Below, in pieces: positions 17,661 to 25,868 of a DNA stretch of 64,000 nt. This DNA comes from Scopulibacillus_A cellulosilyticus. GTDB lineage: Bacteria > Bacillota > Bacilli > Bacillales > Sporolactobacillaceae. The translations under genes and the position numbers were made by a program. The stretch's first letter is position 1. The number at the start of each line of letters is the position of its first letter. A model generated the notes under the pieces. The model was not told the DNA's origin. It did no database searches and saw only the letters and a list, made by a program, of their open reading frames with translations. The stretch is taken from NCBI RefSeq assembly GCF_042665295.1, contig NZ_JBHTCO010000014.1, positions 62,001-126,000 on the forward strand, written 5' to 3'.

Positions 17661-19022
17661 ATGCAACAAAAGATAGAAACGGAAGAACAACTTTCGGATA
17701 ACTCAGGAATAGTCACAGTTGGTTTGGAAGAAAAATTATCACCGGTTCGAGGATTTTTATATGGTTTGCAGCATGTCTTTGTTTCAAACGTTTGGCTTGA
17801 TCCTGTGTTTGTGACTGCGATGATCGGGCTGTCGTTTGCCTTAGCCGCAAACATGGTGAATGCCATTTTTATTGCAGCGGGCTTGGTCACGCTTGTACAG
17901 GCAACACGGCTTGTACGATTACCTGTTGTTCAAGGTCCGTCGGCCGCTTTTGATTCACTTATGATATCTGCCGGAAAAGCTAACGGATTGGCAGCTGCCG
18001 GCGGGGGGATTGTGTTAAGCGGAATCATCATTTTTATATTAGCTATTACGGGCTTGCTTGGGAAATTGAAATCTTTTTTTACAGCAGTCGTATCCGGTTC
18101 AGTGATTTTAATTGTCGGCGTTGCACTATCCGGCTTTACACTGTCACTTTATTTAGGAGGGGACCCGGGATCGAAAACTTTTCTTGATGGAAAAACGCTG
18201 ACAATCTCAGTTGCTACTTCATTAATTGTCCTGTTTTTATCTGTATTTGGGACAGGCATGCTTCGTTCGTATTCTTTTCTCATCGCTCTAGTTGCCGGTG
18301 ATGTTATCGCATTTTTGCTTGGGGAAGTTAATTTTTCTAAGGTCGCAACAAGCGGTTGGTTTGGATTGCCCCATATACTTCCTTATGGTGCGCTTAAATT
18401 TGACTGGGTCTCATTTGGGACATTTTTCTTTGCGTATATTGTGGCAGTATTTGAAGCTATGGGTGTTTATCATGCTGCGGCAGAAATGGTGAACGCCCCG
18501 TTAGATAACAAACGGATTCGAAAGGGATTTGCCGGTGAATCGATTGGTTCAATCATTTCAACGCTTATCGGCGGTTTCCCGACGACAGGATTTGGCCAAA
18601 ATGTCGGTTTGATCCGATTAACGGGCGTCGGCTCACGGCATGCGGTTAAGGCAGCCGGGATTATCTTTCTTGTACTTGGTTTTATTCCTAAGGCGGGAGC
18701 GATGCTTGCTGTGACGCCTGACGCTGTTGTTGGCGGGATCTTTTTGCCGGCGGCTGCATCGCTTATTTTTACGGGTATTAATATTCTTGGAAAAATGAAG
18801 AAAACTGAAGCGAATTTCATGATTGCAGGCTTGTCGATTTTATTATCCATCGCGCTCCCAAACTATTTTACCAATGTTCATGGTTTCTTAGGGAAATTCC
18901 TTAGCAACACGATTTTAGTAGGTGCCGTTACTGCTATTTTGCTGCAATTAGTGTTAGTCAATATTCCTAGCTGGTTGGGGATAAATAAAGAAAGAGGGAA
19001 AAATAATGAGGAAAGAATCTAA
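17661..19022 (+). CDS. NCS2-family nucleobase-type permease under TPP control
   Basis: 453-aa polytopic membrane protein of the nucleobase:cation symporter-2 (uracil/xanthine permease) family. Hydrophobic segments fill almost the whole chain; family-typical parts are VRLPVVQGPSAAFDSL, FEAMGVYHAAAEM and TTGFGQNVGLIRLTGV. An open frame begins at TTG 17643, but GGGAGG (17648-17653) supports ATG 17661. It is directly downstream of a TPP riboswitch and overlaps the next gene by 17 bases. That implies import of a thiamine-related compound, most simply a pyrimidine precursor, rather than an ordinary nucleobase. The substrate assignment is inference. Confidence 0.88.
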   Translation: MQQKIETEEQLSDNSGIVTVGLEEKLSPVRGFLYGLQHVFVSNVWLDPVFVTAMIGLSFALAANMVNAIFIAAGLVTLVQATRLVRLPVVQGPSAAFDSLMISAGKANGLAAAGGGIVLSGIIIFILAITGLLGKLKSFFTAVVSGSVILIVGVALSGFTLSLYLGGDPGSKTFLDGKTLTISVATSLIVLFLSVFGTGMLRSYSFLIALVAGDVIAFLLGEVNFSKVATSGWFGLPHILPYGALKFDWVSFGTFFFAYIVAVFEAMGVYHAAAEMVNAPLDNKRIRKGFAGESIGSIISTLIGGFPTTGFGQNVGLIRLTGVGSRHAVKAAGIIFLVLGFIPKAGAMLAVTPDAVVGGIFLPAAASLIFTGINILGKMKKTEANFMIAGLSILLSIALPNYFTNVHGFLGKFLSNTILVGAVTAILLQLVLVNIPSWLGINKERGKNNEERI

Positions 19023-20100
19023 AGAAATAACCGAACAAATCTTAACTTTTATTGAGGAGTCAAATGAAGAAGAATCACGATTCAATGAGCTGGCTCTAAA
19101 ACTATTTACCTATCAATTTAAGTTTAATCTTCCTTATAAGAAGTTTTGCCAAAAGCGAAGGAAAACCCCGCTGACAGTAAAAAATTGGAGGGAAATACCG
19201 GTTATACCAATTCAAGCGTTTAAAGAGCTTGTGCTGTCTTGCGAACCGGCTGAAGAGGCTGAGGCCGTTTTTATGACAAGCGGAACAACAAATGCTGAAA
19301 AACGCGGAAAAAATCATCATCCTTCTTTGCAAGTCTGGGATGCTTCAATGATGACCGGCTTTAAACAGTTTGTCGTCCCTGATGGAAAAAAGAGAGCCAT
19401 TTTTGTTCTTTCACCGGGAGAAGATTTGAATAAAAACTCATCGTTGTCACGGTATTTAACAATGGCGGTAAAACATTTCGGCAATGAAAACAGCCGGAAT
19501 TTCTTTAATAAAGACGGGCTGGATATGAATAGTTTGGTAAAGGCACTTAAGGAAAGTGAAGAAAGGAAAGAACCCGTCATGCTAATGGGAGCTTCCTTTG
19601 CTTATGTGCATTTTCTTGATTACTGCAAGGAGCATGGCAACCGGTTTAAACTTGCATCCGGCAGCAGGCTGTTTGACACGGGAGGTTTTAAAGGTCAATC
19701 CCGTGAGGTAAAAAAAGAAGAGCTCTATTTATCCTTCGAGGAAACATTCGCTATCAGTCAAAAAGATTGCATTAACATGTACGGTATGACCGAATTAAGC
19801 TCGCAAATTTACGATCAAAAATTTGTGTTCCGTGACCGGCTGAATACGAAAATGTCCAGCGCTTCCTGGTTAAAGACGCTTGTCCTCCATCCTGAAACGC
19901 TTGAACCGTTAAAAGACGGTGAAATTGGAATTCTTGCTCATTATGATCTGGCAAACTGGAATTCTTGTCTCGCAATTTTAACTGAAGATATGGGATATAA
20001 AACAGCGGATGGTTTGACTTTGCTTGGCCGGGCTGAAGGGTCCGAAGCCCGGGGATGTTCAATATCTGTTGATCAATTAATGGAGGCTCAGCAACAATGA
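19006..20100 (+). CDS. LuxE-like acyl-protein synthetase (ATP-dependent carboxylate activation)
   Basis: 364-aa adenylate-forming protein of the LuxE acyl-protein synthetase family. It has VFMTSGTTNAEKRG (residues ~88-101, phosphate-binding loop), FDTGGFKGQ, NMYGMTELSS (adenylation motif) and a near-C-terminal cysteine, Cys351 in EARGCSISVDQ. That cysteine corresponds in position to the LuxE cysteine that carries the acyl group. LuxE activates a carboxylic acid as acyl-AMP and hands it to LuxC. The gene overlaps the permease by 17 bases and the LuxC-like gene by 4, so translation is coupled. No luciferase genes are present, so bioluminescence is excluded. Its substrate is unknown; TPP control points to a thiamine-related acid. 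Confidence 0.87.
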   Translation: MRKESKEITEQILTFIEESNEEESRFNELALKLFTYQFKFNLPYKKFCQKRRKTPLTVKNWREIPVIPIQAFKELVLSCEPAEEAEAVFMTSGTTNAEKRGKNHHPSLQVWDASMMTGFKQFVVPDGKKRAIFVLSPGEDLNKNSSLSRYLTMAVKHFGNENSRNFFNKDGLDMNSLVKALKESEERKEPVMLMGASFAYVHFLDYCKEHGNRFKLASGSRLFDTGGFKGQSREVKKEELYLSFEETFAISQKDCINMYGMTELSSQIYDQKFVFRDRLNTKMSSASWLKTLVLHPETLEPLKDGEIGILAHYDLANWNSCLAILTEDMGYKTADGLTLLGRAEGSEARGCSISVDQLMEAQQQ

Positions 20101-21566
20101 TAGATAAAGAGGGGGCGCAAGTGATAGACGCTTATTTTGTGCCAAAAGGGTTTCAGTTAACATCGTTCACCGAACGGATTTATGAATCAGAATATGAGAA
20201 CTTAATTTTACGGTTCCCGGTGTTTTCCAGCGGAGATATATCAGAACTCTCTCAAACAATTAAAGCTAATCGGCGAAACTGTCTCCTGAATTTAAAAATA
20301 GCAGAAGTTGTTGACATCATAGATAGCGCTGTACAGAAATGGCTGGATCCAAATTATCCTTTTAGGCAATTGGCAGAAAAATGGCTGCCGGTAATCACAG
20401 GCTATCATAAAGAAATGATTCGTCTTGAATTAAAACGGTTTATGCGGACATTTCGAAAAAAAGAACTTCTCCGTTTTCTTGACGAAGAATTCGATAACCC
20501 CGCAGTGCTTGATGAATTTCGCCCCCGTAAAACAGGTGGTTTTAGCAAGGCATACGGCCCTAAGCTCATTTTTCATATTTTCTCAGGCAATGTTCCGGGG
20601 CTGCCTATTTGGAGCATGATAATGGGACTGCTTATTAAATCGGCGAACATAGGAAAAACCTCGTCTTCTGAACCGTTAATGCCTGTTTTGTTTGCACAGA
20701 CATTGGCCGAAGTCAATCAGGATTTCGCTGATTGTCTTGCCGTTTTGCCATGGAAAGGCGGAAACATTGAACTTGAGGAATCAGTGATTTCTGAGGCTGA
20801 AGCTGTAATTGTTTACGGATCAAGTCAATCTGTCGAAAAGGTAAGAAGCCGGGTTCCGGACCATAAGTTATTTTTAAGTTACGGTCATAAAATAAGTTTT
20901 GCCATGGCAGGTAAAGAAGCACTGACCCCAGACCGTTATAATCAGGTAGCCCATCGTCTGGCAGAAGATATCTCGGTTTATGACCAACAGGGATGTGTTT
21001 CTCCTCACTCTGTTTTTATTGAGGAGGGCGGTGCTGTTTCTCCCAAGCAATTTGCGCAGCTCTTAGCCAAAGAGCTTCAGCGCTATCATGAAAAGAAACC
21101 GAGAGCCGAGATTTCAAATGAAGAGGCACTTGCCATTCGTGCCGTCCGCAGCAAATATGAATTTGAAGCGCTGAATGAATCGGAAGATGCTGTATATGGC
21201 AGTTCAGAGGGGACAAGCTGGACAGTCATTTACCATAACAAAACTGCCTTTGCGGCCTCGCCGTTGAATCGGACTGTCCATGTTTTTAAATGTACAATTT
21301 TAGAAGACTCCATTTCATTTTTAGAACCGTATCGGCGCTATTTACAAACGGCAGGTGTTGCTGTAGGTCCCGAGAGACTGTTTCGGCTTGCCGAACAGCT
21401 GGGCGAAGCGGGTGTGAACCGGATTTGTTCAATCGGAGAAATGCTGCATACTCAACCCGGATGGCACCACGATGGACAGCTGAACTTCCTTGATTTAATC
21501 AAATGGACAGATATTGAAAAGAATGCGGAACAAGATGCTGAGAATTATGATCCAGATGCTGAATAA
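20097..21566 (+). CDS. LuxC-like acyl-protein/acyl-CoA reductase
   Basis: 489-aa aldehyde-dehydrogenase-fold reductase of the LuxC family. A cofactor-binding region lies around IFSGNVPGLPIWSM (residues ~163-176), and the nucleophilic cysteine is Cys300 in YDQQGCVSPHSVFIEEGG. LuxC takes the acyl group from LuxE as a thioester and reduces it to an aldehyde with NADPH. Start: ATG 20097 overlaps the previous stop (ATGA); GTG 20121, preceded by GAGGGGG, is an alternative giving MIDAYFVPKG. It is followed after 14 bases by an SDR gene. Family is clear, substrate unknown. Confidence 0.87.
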   Translation: MIDKEGAQVIDAYFVPKGFQLTSFTERIYESEYENLILRFPVFSSGDISELSQTIKANRRNCLLNLKIAEVVDIIDSAVQKWLDPNYPFRQLAEKWLPVITGYHKEMIRLELKRFMRTFRKKELLRFLDEEFDNPAVLDEFRPRKTGGFSKAYGPKLIFHIFSGNVPGLPIWSMIMGLLIKSANIGKTSSSEPLMPVLFAQTLAEVNQDFADCLAVLPWKGGNIELEESVISEAEAVIVYGSSQSVEKVRSRVPDHKLFLSYGHKISFAMAGKEALTPDRYNQVAHRLAEDISVYDQQGCVSPHSVFIEEGGAVSPKQFAQLLAKELQRYHEKKPRAEISNEEALAIRAVRSKYEFEALNESEDAVYGSSEGTSWTVIYHNKTAFAASPLNRTVHVFKCTILEDSISFLEPYRRYLQTAGVAVGPERLFRLAEQLGEAGVNRICSIGEMLHTQPGWHHDGQLNFLDLIKWTDIEKNAEQDAENYDPDAE

Positions 21567-21580
21567 AGGAGACGTTTAAA

Positions 21581-22348
21581 ATGGATTTTACAGGAAAAAT
21601 TGTTCTTGTAACCGGTGCGAGCCGCGGAATAGGCGCTGAGATTGCTAAAGCTTTCGGCAAAGAAGGTGCATCCGTCATTGTTAATTACTTAAAAAGTGAA
21701 GCAGAAGCTAAAAAGGTCAGTGAAGAGATTTGTCAACAAGGCGGGGAAGCTTTGCCGATGCAAGCGGATGTCATGAATGAAACATCAGTCAAAGCAATGG
21801 TTAACGAGATTGCAGATTCATTCGGAGGCATTGATGTTGTTGTGAATAATGCCCTTCCTCATTACACTTTTAACCCAAAAACGCGGAAAACGGCATGGGA
21901 GATCGAGTGGGAAGACTACCAGAGACAAATAGACGGCGCTGTTGGCGGAGCATTTCATGTTTGTCAAGCCGTCATGCCTCATATGAAAAATCAAAACAGC
22001 GGCCGTATTATTAATATTGTTACAAACTTAATCGACCTGCCTCTGATACCTTATCATGATTACACTTCCGCAAAAGCCGGGTTGCTTGGATTTAGCCGTA
22101 ATCTTGCTGCAGAATTAGGCAGGTTCGGCATTACAGTAAATTGTATAGCTCCAGGTTTAACTTATCCGACTGACTCAAGCCGTGAAACAAAAGAAGATGT
22201 ACGGGAAGCTATCACCCGGTTAACGCCGATGGGCAGACTGACGACTCCAAAGGACATTACTGGGAGTGCGCTGTTTTTTGCCTCAGAGTGGGCTTCGTTT
22301 ATAACTGGACAATGTATTCGTGTTGATGGCGGATTAGTCATGGGTTAA
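21581..22348 (+). CDS. Short-chain dehydrogenase/reductase of the TPP-regulated operon
   Basis: 255-aa classical SDR: TGASRGIG (residues 11-18, dinucleotide binding), VNNA (88-91) and Y161-TSA-K165. The catalytic serine position, 13 residues before the tyrosine, is Thr148 (NIVTN), a conservative substitution. AAAGGAG precedes ATG 21581 and the gap to the LuxC-like gene is 14 bases. As the last gene of the operon it most simply reduces the aldehyde made by the LuxE/LuxC pair to an alcohol. Its FabG-like appearance alone would not show this; the role rests on context. Confidence 0.85.
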   Translation: MDFTGKIVLVTGASRGIGAEIAKAFGKEGASVIVNYLKSEAEAKKVSEEICQQGGEALPMQADVMNETSVKAMVNEIADSFGGIDVVVNNALPHYTFNPKTRKTAWEIEWEDYQRQIDGAVGGAFHVCQAVMPHMKNQNSGRIINIVTNLIDLPLIPYHDYTSAKAGLLGFSRNLAAELGRFGITVNCIAPGLTYPTDSSRETKEDVREAITRLTPMGRLTTPKDITGSALFFASEWASFITGQCIRVDGGLVMG

Positions 22349-22404
22349 GCCGCCATTCATTAGAAAAATATAAATGCAGTCATTTTAAAATAACTGAGGC
22401 AAAA

Positions 22405-22430
22405 AAAACAGGGGAATAACCCCTGTTTTA
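22405..22430. terminator. Bidirectional terminator between the SDR and DHA2 transporter genes
   Basis: A perfect 10-bp stem, AAAACAGGGG (22405-22414) / CCCCTGTTTT (22420-22429), is flanked by A-runs on the left and T/A on the right. It serves the two convergent genes. Confidence 0.85.
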
Positions 22431-22433
22431 CTA

Positions 22434-23876
22434 TTAACCTCTTACCACCTTTTTACGCCTGCTGGTTTCTCTGCTCCCGCTCTCTTCCTCCGGAGGGGAA
22501 GTTTTCTTTAAAAAGAAAGCTAAAATGACCCCAATAATTGAAAGTATAGTGATCACCATAAAGGCAACATTAACGCCATGAATCATTGGATTTGAAATAC
22601 TTGGATCATGTTTCGCAGCCTCGCCTGTTGTTGTCATGACTGTTACAATAATCGCTGTTCCAATCGAAGCGGAGACTTGACGCATTGTATTATTCATTGC
22701 TGCACCGTGCGGGATTAACCGCTTAGGCAATTGATTTAAGCCGGCTGTTGTCGCGGGCATCATCACCATTGCCAATCCAAACATCCGAATTGAATAATAG
22801 ATGGCGATAAAAGCAAACGATGTAGACGTCGTTAAGTTTGCAAAAGGCACTGTTGTCAGGGTAACAATGATTAATCCAATAATCGTCAACCATTTTGCTC
22901 CAACTTTATCAAAAATTCGACCCGTGATCGGTGACATCAAGCCCATGACGAGCGCTCCCGGTAAAATGGCTAATCCGGATTCCATAGCTGTATAGCTTCG
23001 CATATTTTGCATATAGAGCGGGATTAATGTTTCTATCCCTATAAGGCCCATAAACCCGATCATCCCTATCATGGTGGTCAGTGTAAAAATGAAATATTTA
23101 AATACCCTGAATTCCAGCATAGGGTGGTCGAGCCGAAATTGTTTAAGGATAAATATCACTAAAGCAATAACGCCAATCGTTAAGGTGAGAATGGTTGCAA
23201 TATTCCCCCAGCCGTAATTACCTGCACTGGTAAAGCCGTAAAGCAATCCTCCGAAACCGAACGACGATAGAATAATAGATAAGATATCAACTTTCGGATA
23301 GGTCTGCTCTGTAACGTTTTGCATAGCTTTAATAGAAATGCCAATAATGACAAGAGCAATAACAAAAATAATAAAGAACATCACGCGCCAGGAATAGGTA
23401 TTAATCATCCAACCTGACAAGGCTGGCCCTATAGTTGGCGCAAATTGAATAACGAGACCAACGAGCCCCATCGCTTGACCGCGCTTATTAACCGGAAAAA
23501 TTAATAAAAAGATCGTTTGCATCAGAGGCATCATAATCCCTGCACCGGCTGACTGAATAATCCTTCCAAGTATTAGACAAGCAAAGTTCGGTGCAATCCC
23601 GGCAATTAACGTTCCAAAGGCAAAAATGCTCATCGCACAAATAAAAAGCTGCCGCGATGTAAAGCGTTCAATTAAGAAAGCTGAAATTGGAATCATCACA
23701 CCATTAACAAGCATAAAAATGGTTGTTAACCATTGAGCAGAATTGGCGCTGACATGCATTTCCTTCATAATCGGAGGAATAGCTGTAATCATCGTCGTCT
23801 GATTTAAAATAGCAATAAACGCCCCAGTCAGCAGCAATGTCACAATCAATTTCCTATTGTAATTTTGTGATGTCAT
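22434..23876 (-). CDS. DHA2-family (EmrB/QacA-type) multidrug efflux MFS transporter
   Basis: 480-aa major facilitator with 14 predicted hydrophobic segments. The N-terminal LNQTTMITAIPPIMKEM, the motif-A-like stretch after TM2 and GRIIQSAGAGIMMPLMQ and PTIGPALSGWMI (motif C of drug:H+ antiporters) identify the DHA2 subfamily, close to B. subtilis LmrB/YhcA-type pumps. AAAGAAAGGTGG precedes the start. It stands alone, convergent with the TPP operon. Likely exports hydrophobic toxic compounds using the proton gradient; substrate unknown. Confidence 0.88.
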   Translation of the reverse strand: MTSQNYNRKLIVTLLLTGAFIAILNQTTMITAIPPIMKEMHVSANSAQWLTTIFMLVNGVMIPISAFLIERFTSRQLFICAMSIFAFGTLIAGIAPNFACLILGRIIQSAGAGIMMPLMQTIFLLIFPVNKRGQAMGLVGLVIQFAPTIGPALSGWMINTYSWRVMFFIIFVIALVIIGISIKAMQNVTEQTYPKVDILSIILSSFGFGGLLYGFTSAGNYGWGNIATILTLTIGVIALVIFILKQFRLDHPMLEFRVFKYFIFTLTTMIGMIGFMGLIGIETLIPLYMQNMRSYTAMESGLAILPGALVMGLMSPITGRIFDKVGAKWLTIIGLIIVTLTTVPFANLTTSTSFAFIAIYYSIRMFGLAMVMMPATTAGLNQLPKRLIPHGAAMNNTMRQVSASIGTAIIVTVMTTTGEAAKHDPSISNPMIHGVNVAFMVITILSIIGVILAFFLKKTSPPEEESGSRETSRRKKVVRG

Positions 23877-24166
23877 TTTTCCACCTCTTTCTTTCTATAT
23901 ATAAAGATATTTTTGATATCAAGGGGTACCTCCAGAAAAACACAATAAACAAAATATAACATAAAAAATTGGGTAATGCAGTGCTTTAAGCACTACCGTA
24001 ATGTCTATCTTAAAAACAAAGAAAAACTCGCAGCGGATTCTAACTTCAGTTACGAGTTTAAAATGCATTTTCAAAAAAGAGAAGGAATCGCATTGAAATG
24101 CAGTTACCTAAATATTAAAAGGATATGAGTGATGAAAGACATTTTTTCAAATAATATCAGGCAAAA

Positions 24167-24193
24167 TGTCCTTCATTAGCCGTATGAAGGACA
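24167..24193 (-). terminator. Hairpin downstream of the HD-domain gene
   Basis: A perfect 10-bp inverted repeat, TGTCCTTCAT (24167-24176) / ATGAAGGACA (24184-24193), is flanked by A/T. On the minus strand TTTT follows the stem, so it may be a weak terminator for the gene at 24225. The rest of the 350-base gap 23877-24224 shows no gene or clear signal to me. Confidence 0.5.
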
Positions 24194-24224
24194 AAATTTA
24201 AGCATTCATTTAAAACTTTATCCT

Positions 24225-24794
24225 TCATGTTTCTTTATTGTTTATTCGAGAAAGCGTTTCTTGGTCAACGATTTCTCTAATGGTTTGGATGATTGGGTGG
24301 AACATAGCGTATTTCTGTCCGTACTCAAGATTGAAAAGGTAGTCAAAATCCGGGGGATTAACACCTTGGTTATGTTGGATAATCGTTTCTATTTTATCAA
24401 GTGCCTTTACCAGCTTGGCTTCTTTTGTCTCGCCTTTATTGTATTCCTGCCATAATGCCATAAATTTTTGCTGAGTTTTTTCCGGGAGAGATCCTGTTAG
24501 TCTTATAAGAGCATCCTCTTCCTTTTTCAGCTTCGTTTCGGAATCTGCATGAACTGTTGCTGATATATCCCCTTCATAGGCCTCACCGAGGTCGTGTATT
24601 AAAGATAAACGAAGTACTCTGCCGAAATCTATATCTTGGAAATGTTCTTCTAAAACCATGCAAAACATCGTGAGCCGCCATGAGTGTTCTGCTATACTTT
24701 CTCTTTTTCCCTTACTTGTCCAAGCTGTTCTTGTATTATTTTTTAATCGCTCTATTTCTTTGATAAATGAAATAACGGAAGAGTATTCTTCCAT
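24225..24794 (-). CDS. HD-domain phosphohydrolase (YfbR/HDDC2-like)
   Basis: 189-aa metal-dependent HD hydrolase. EHSWRL (metal His) and LIHDLGEAYEGDI (the HD pair) match the HDDC2/YfbR group of 5'-deoxynucleotidases that dephosphorylate dNMPs. ATG 24794 is preferred to the in-frame TTG 24809, because the GGAGGT ribosome site lies between them. Single gene, divergent from the sugar-catabolic cluster. Substrate not determinable from sequence; deoxynucleoside monophosphates are the family precedent. Confidence 0.82.
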   Translation of the reverse strand: MEEYSSVISFIKEIERLKNNTRTAWTSKGKRESIAEHSWRLTMFCMVLEEHFQDIDFGRVLRLSLIHDLGEAYEGDISATVHADSETKLKKEEDALIRLTGSLPEKTQQKFMALWQEYNKGETKEAKLVKALDKIETIIQHNQGVNPPDFDYLFNLEYGQKYAMFHPIIQTIREIVDQETLSRINNKET

Positions 24795-25013
24795 ATTATC
24801 AACCTCCAAATAAGAAATTAATAAATGTTGCAGCTATGAAGCAATTCTTTCTGTTAGTTTAACATTAAGTATGATTAAAAACTTTATTTTGATTTTCATA
24901 AAGGAATCCTTAAATAATATCTTACCGGCATTTCAGGGGACTATTTAATAGAAGAACTTTAGGATGTTTAATTTCTAACTTTAATAATATTTCAACCAAA
25001 TCGAAATTATATA

Positions 25014-25087
25014 TTGATTTTTTGAATGCGATTACATATAATTAAGTAAAGATTATGACATTTCAACTAAAGGTAATGACGTTACAA
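25014..25087 (+). promoter_or_regulatory. Promoter and candidate GntR operator of the sulfoquinovose cluster
   Basis: TTGATT (25014-25019), a 17-base spacer and TATAAT (25037-25042) form a good sigma-A promoter. Downstream at 25069-25087 lies AAAGGTAATGACGTTACAA. Its parts ATGAYGTTACAA and AAAGGTAATGAYGT recur upstream of the isomerase gene (29418-29442). Because the cluster encodes a GntR/UTRA regulator, this shared sequence is the best operator candidate. Confidence 0.55.
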
Positions 25088-25107
25088 TATGATTGAGGGG
25101 TGAGAAA

Positions 25108-25776
25108 ATGTCCATTTTGTTTGAAACGATAAAGGAAAAAAATCAACAACTTAAATGTTTCGATGTTTATGATGAGACCTTTGGAATTTATGGGAAAATT
25201 ATTAAGGAAAATTTCACGGTATTTGATGATAAGATGGAAGATAGTGAGCTGCCGGAACATGGGAATTGTTATGTACCGAGTTATCCGAAGATAGATTTGC
25301 CAGAATTTCAAAGCTATTTTAGAAGTTTATACGGGGGTATGGATATTCAAATCGGCTATAGTAATGGAAGGAACTCAAATCTTAACGGTTTAGAATATCA
25401 CAAGAGCAGTGAAGTTAATATTGCAATCACTGATATGTTTTTAATTTTAGGTCATATTCGTGACATTGAGAACAACGAAATTTCTGTAGAGCAATTAAAG
25501 GGATTTTTTATCCCTAAAGGTACAGCAATTGAAATTTATCAAACCACTTTGCATTTTGCACCTTGCAAAGTAACTGATAACGGTTATAAATGTGTTGTCG
25601 TACTGCCAAAAGGTACAAATGAAAAGCTGGTAGACAGCTTTCCGGTAAATCGTTTTGAAGATAAACTTCTTTTTATGAAGAACAAATGGCTGTTAGCTCA
25701 TCCCGAAAACGCTAGACTTATAGATCAAGGTGCATATCCCGGAATTAAAGGGGAAAATTTAAAGATACTTTATTAA
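25108..25776 (+). CDS. DUF4867 cupin-like protein, candidate sulfosugar isomerase
   Basis: 222-aa protein of the DUF4867 family. LEYHKSSEVNIAITDMFLIL and the later FFIPKGTAIEIYQTTLHFAP look like the two metal-binding strands of cupin sugar isomerases such as D-lyxose isomerase (His/Glu/His ligands). ATG 25108 is used because GAGGGGTGAG precedes it; an in-frame TTG lies at 25093. It is the first gene before the permease and sulfoquinovosidase, so isomerisation of sulfoquinovose to sulfofructose is the likely role. I recall DUF4867 members in Bacillus SQ pathways but cannot verify this. The isomerase-like protein at 29476 is the competing candidate. Confidence 0.75.
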   Translation: MSILFETIKEKNQQLKCFDVYDETFGIYGKIIKENFTVFDDKMEDSELPEHGNCYVPSYPKIDLPEFQSYFRSLYGGMDIQIGYSNGRNSNLNGLEYHKSSEVNIAITDMFLILGHIRDIENNEISVEQLKGFFIPKGTAIEIYQTTLHFAPCKVTDNGYKCVVVLPKGTNEKLVDSFPVNRFEDKLLFMKNKWLLAHPENARLIDQGAYPGIKGENLKILY

Positions 25777-25787
25777 CTAACGAAACT

Positions 25788-25802
25788 TAGAAAGCGTTTC
25801 CA
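25788..25802 (+). promoter_or_regulatory. cre-like CcpA site before the permease gene
   Basis: TAGAAAGCGTTTCCA matches the cre consensus WTGNAANCGNWNNCW at all but one constrained position. It lies 12 bases after the DUF4867 stop and 67 before the permease start, fitting catabolite repression of the cluster by CcpA. Confidence 0.55.
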
Positions 25803-25868
25803 TTAAGGTGATTAACAAAATATAGATTGACCGTAGCGGGCTAGAATCTATGATTGGGGGTATTCGTT

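Noticed and set aside
19006..21566. A bioluminescence (lux) operon
   Set aside because: Only LuxE- and LuxC-like genes are present; luxA, luxB and luxD are absent and the operon is under TPP control.
24248..24265. A cre-like GAGAAAGCGTTTCTT sequence
   Set aside because: It lies inside the coding sequence of the HD-domain gene near its 3' end, with no promoter nearby.
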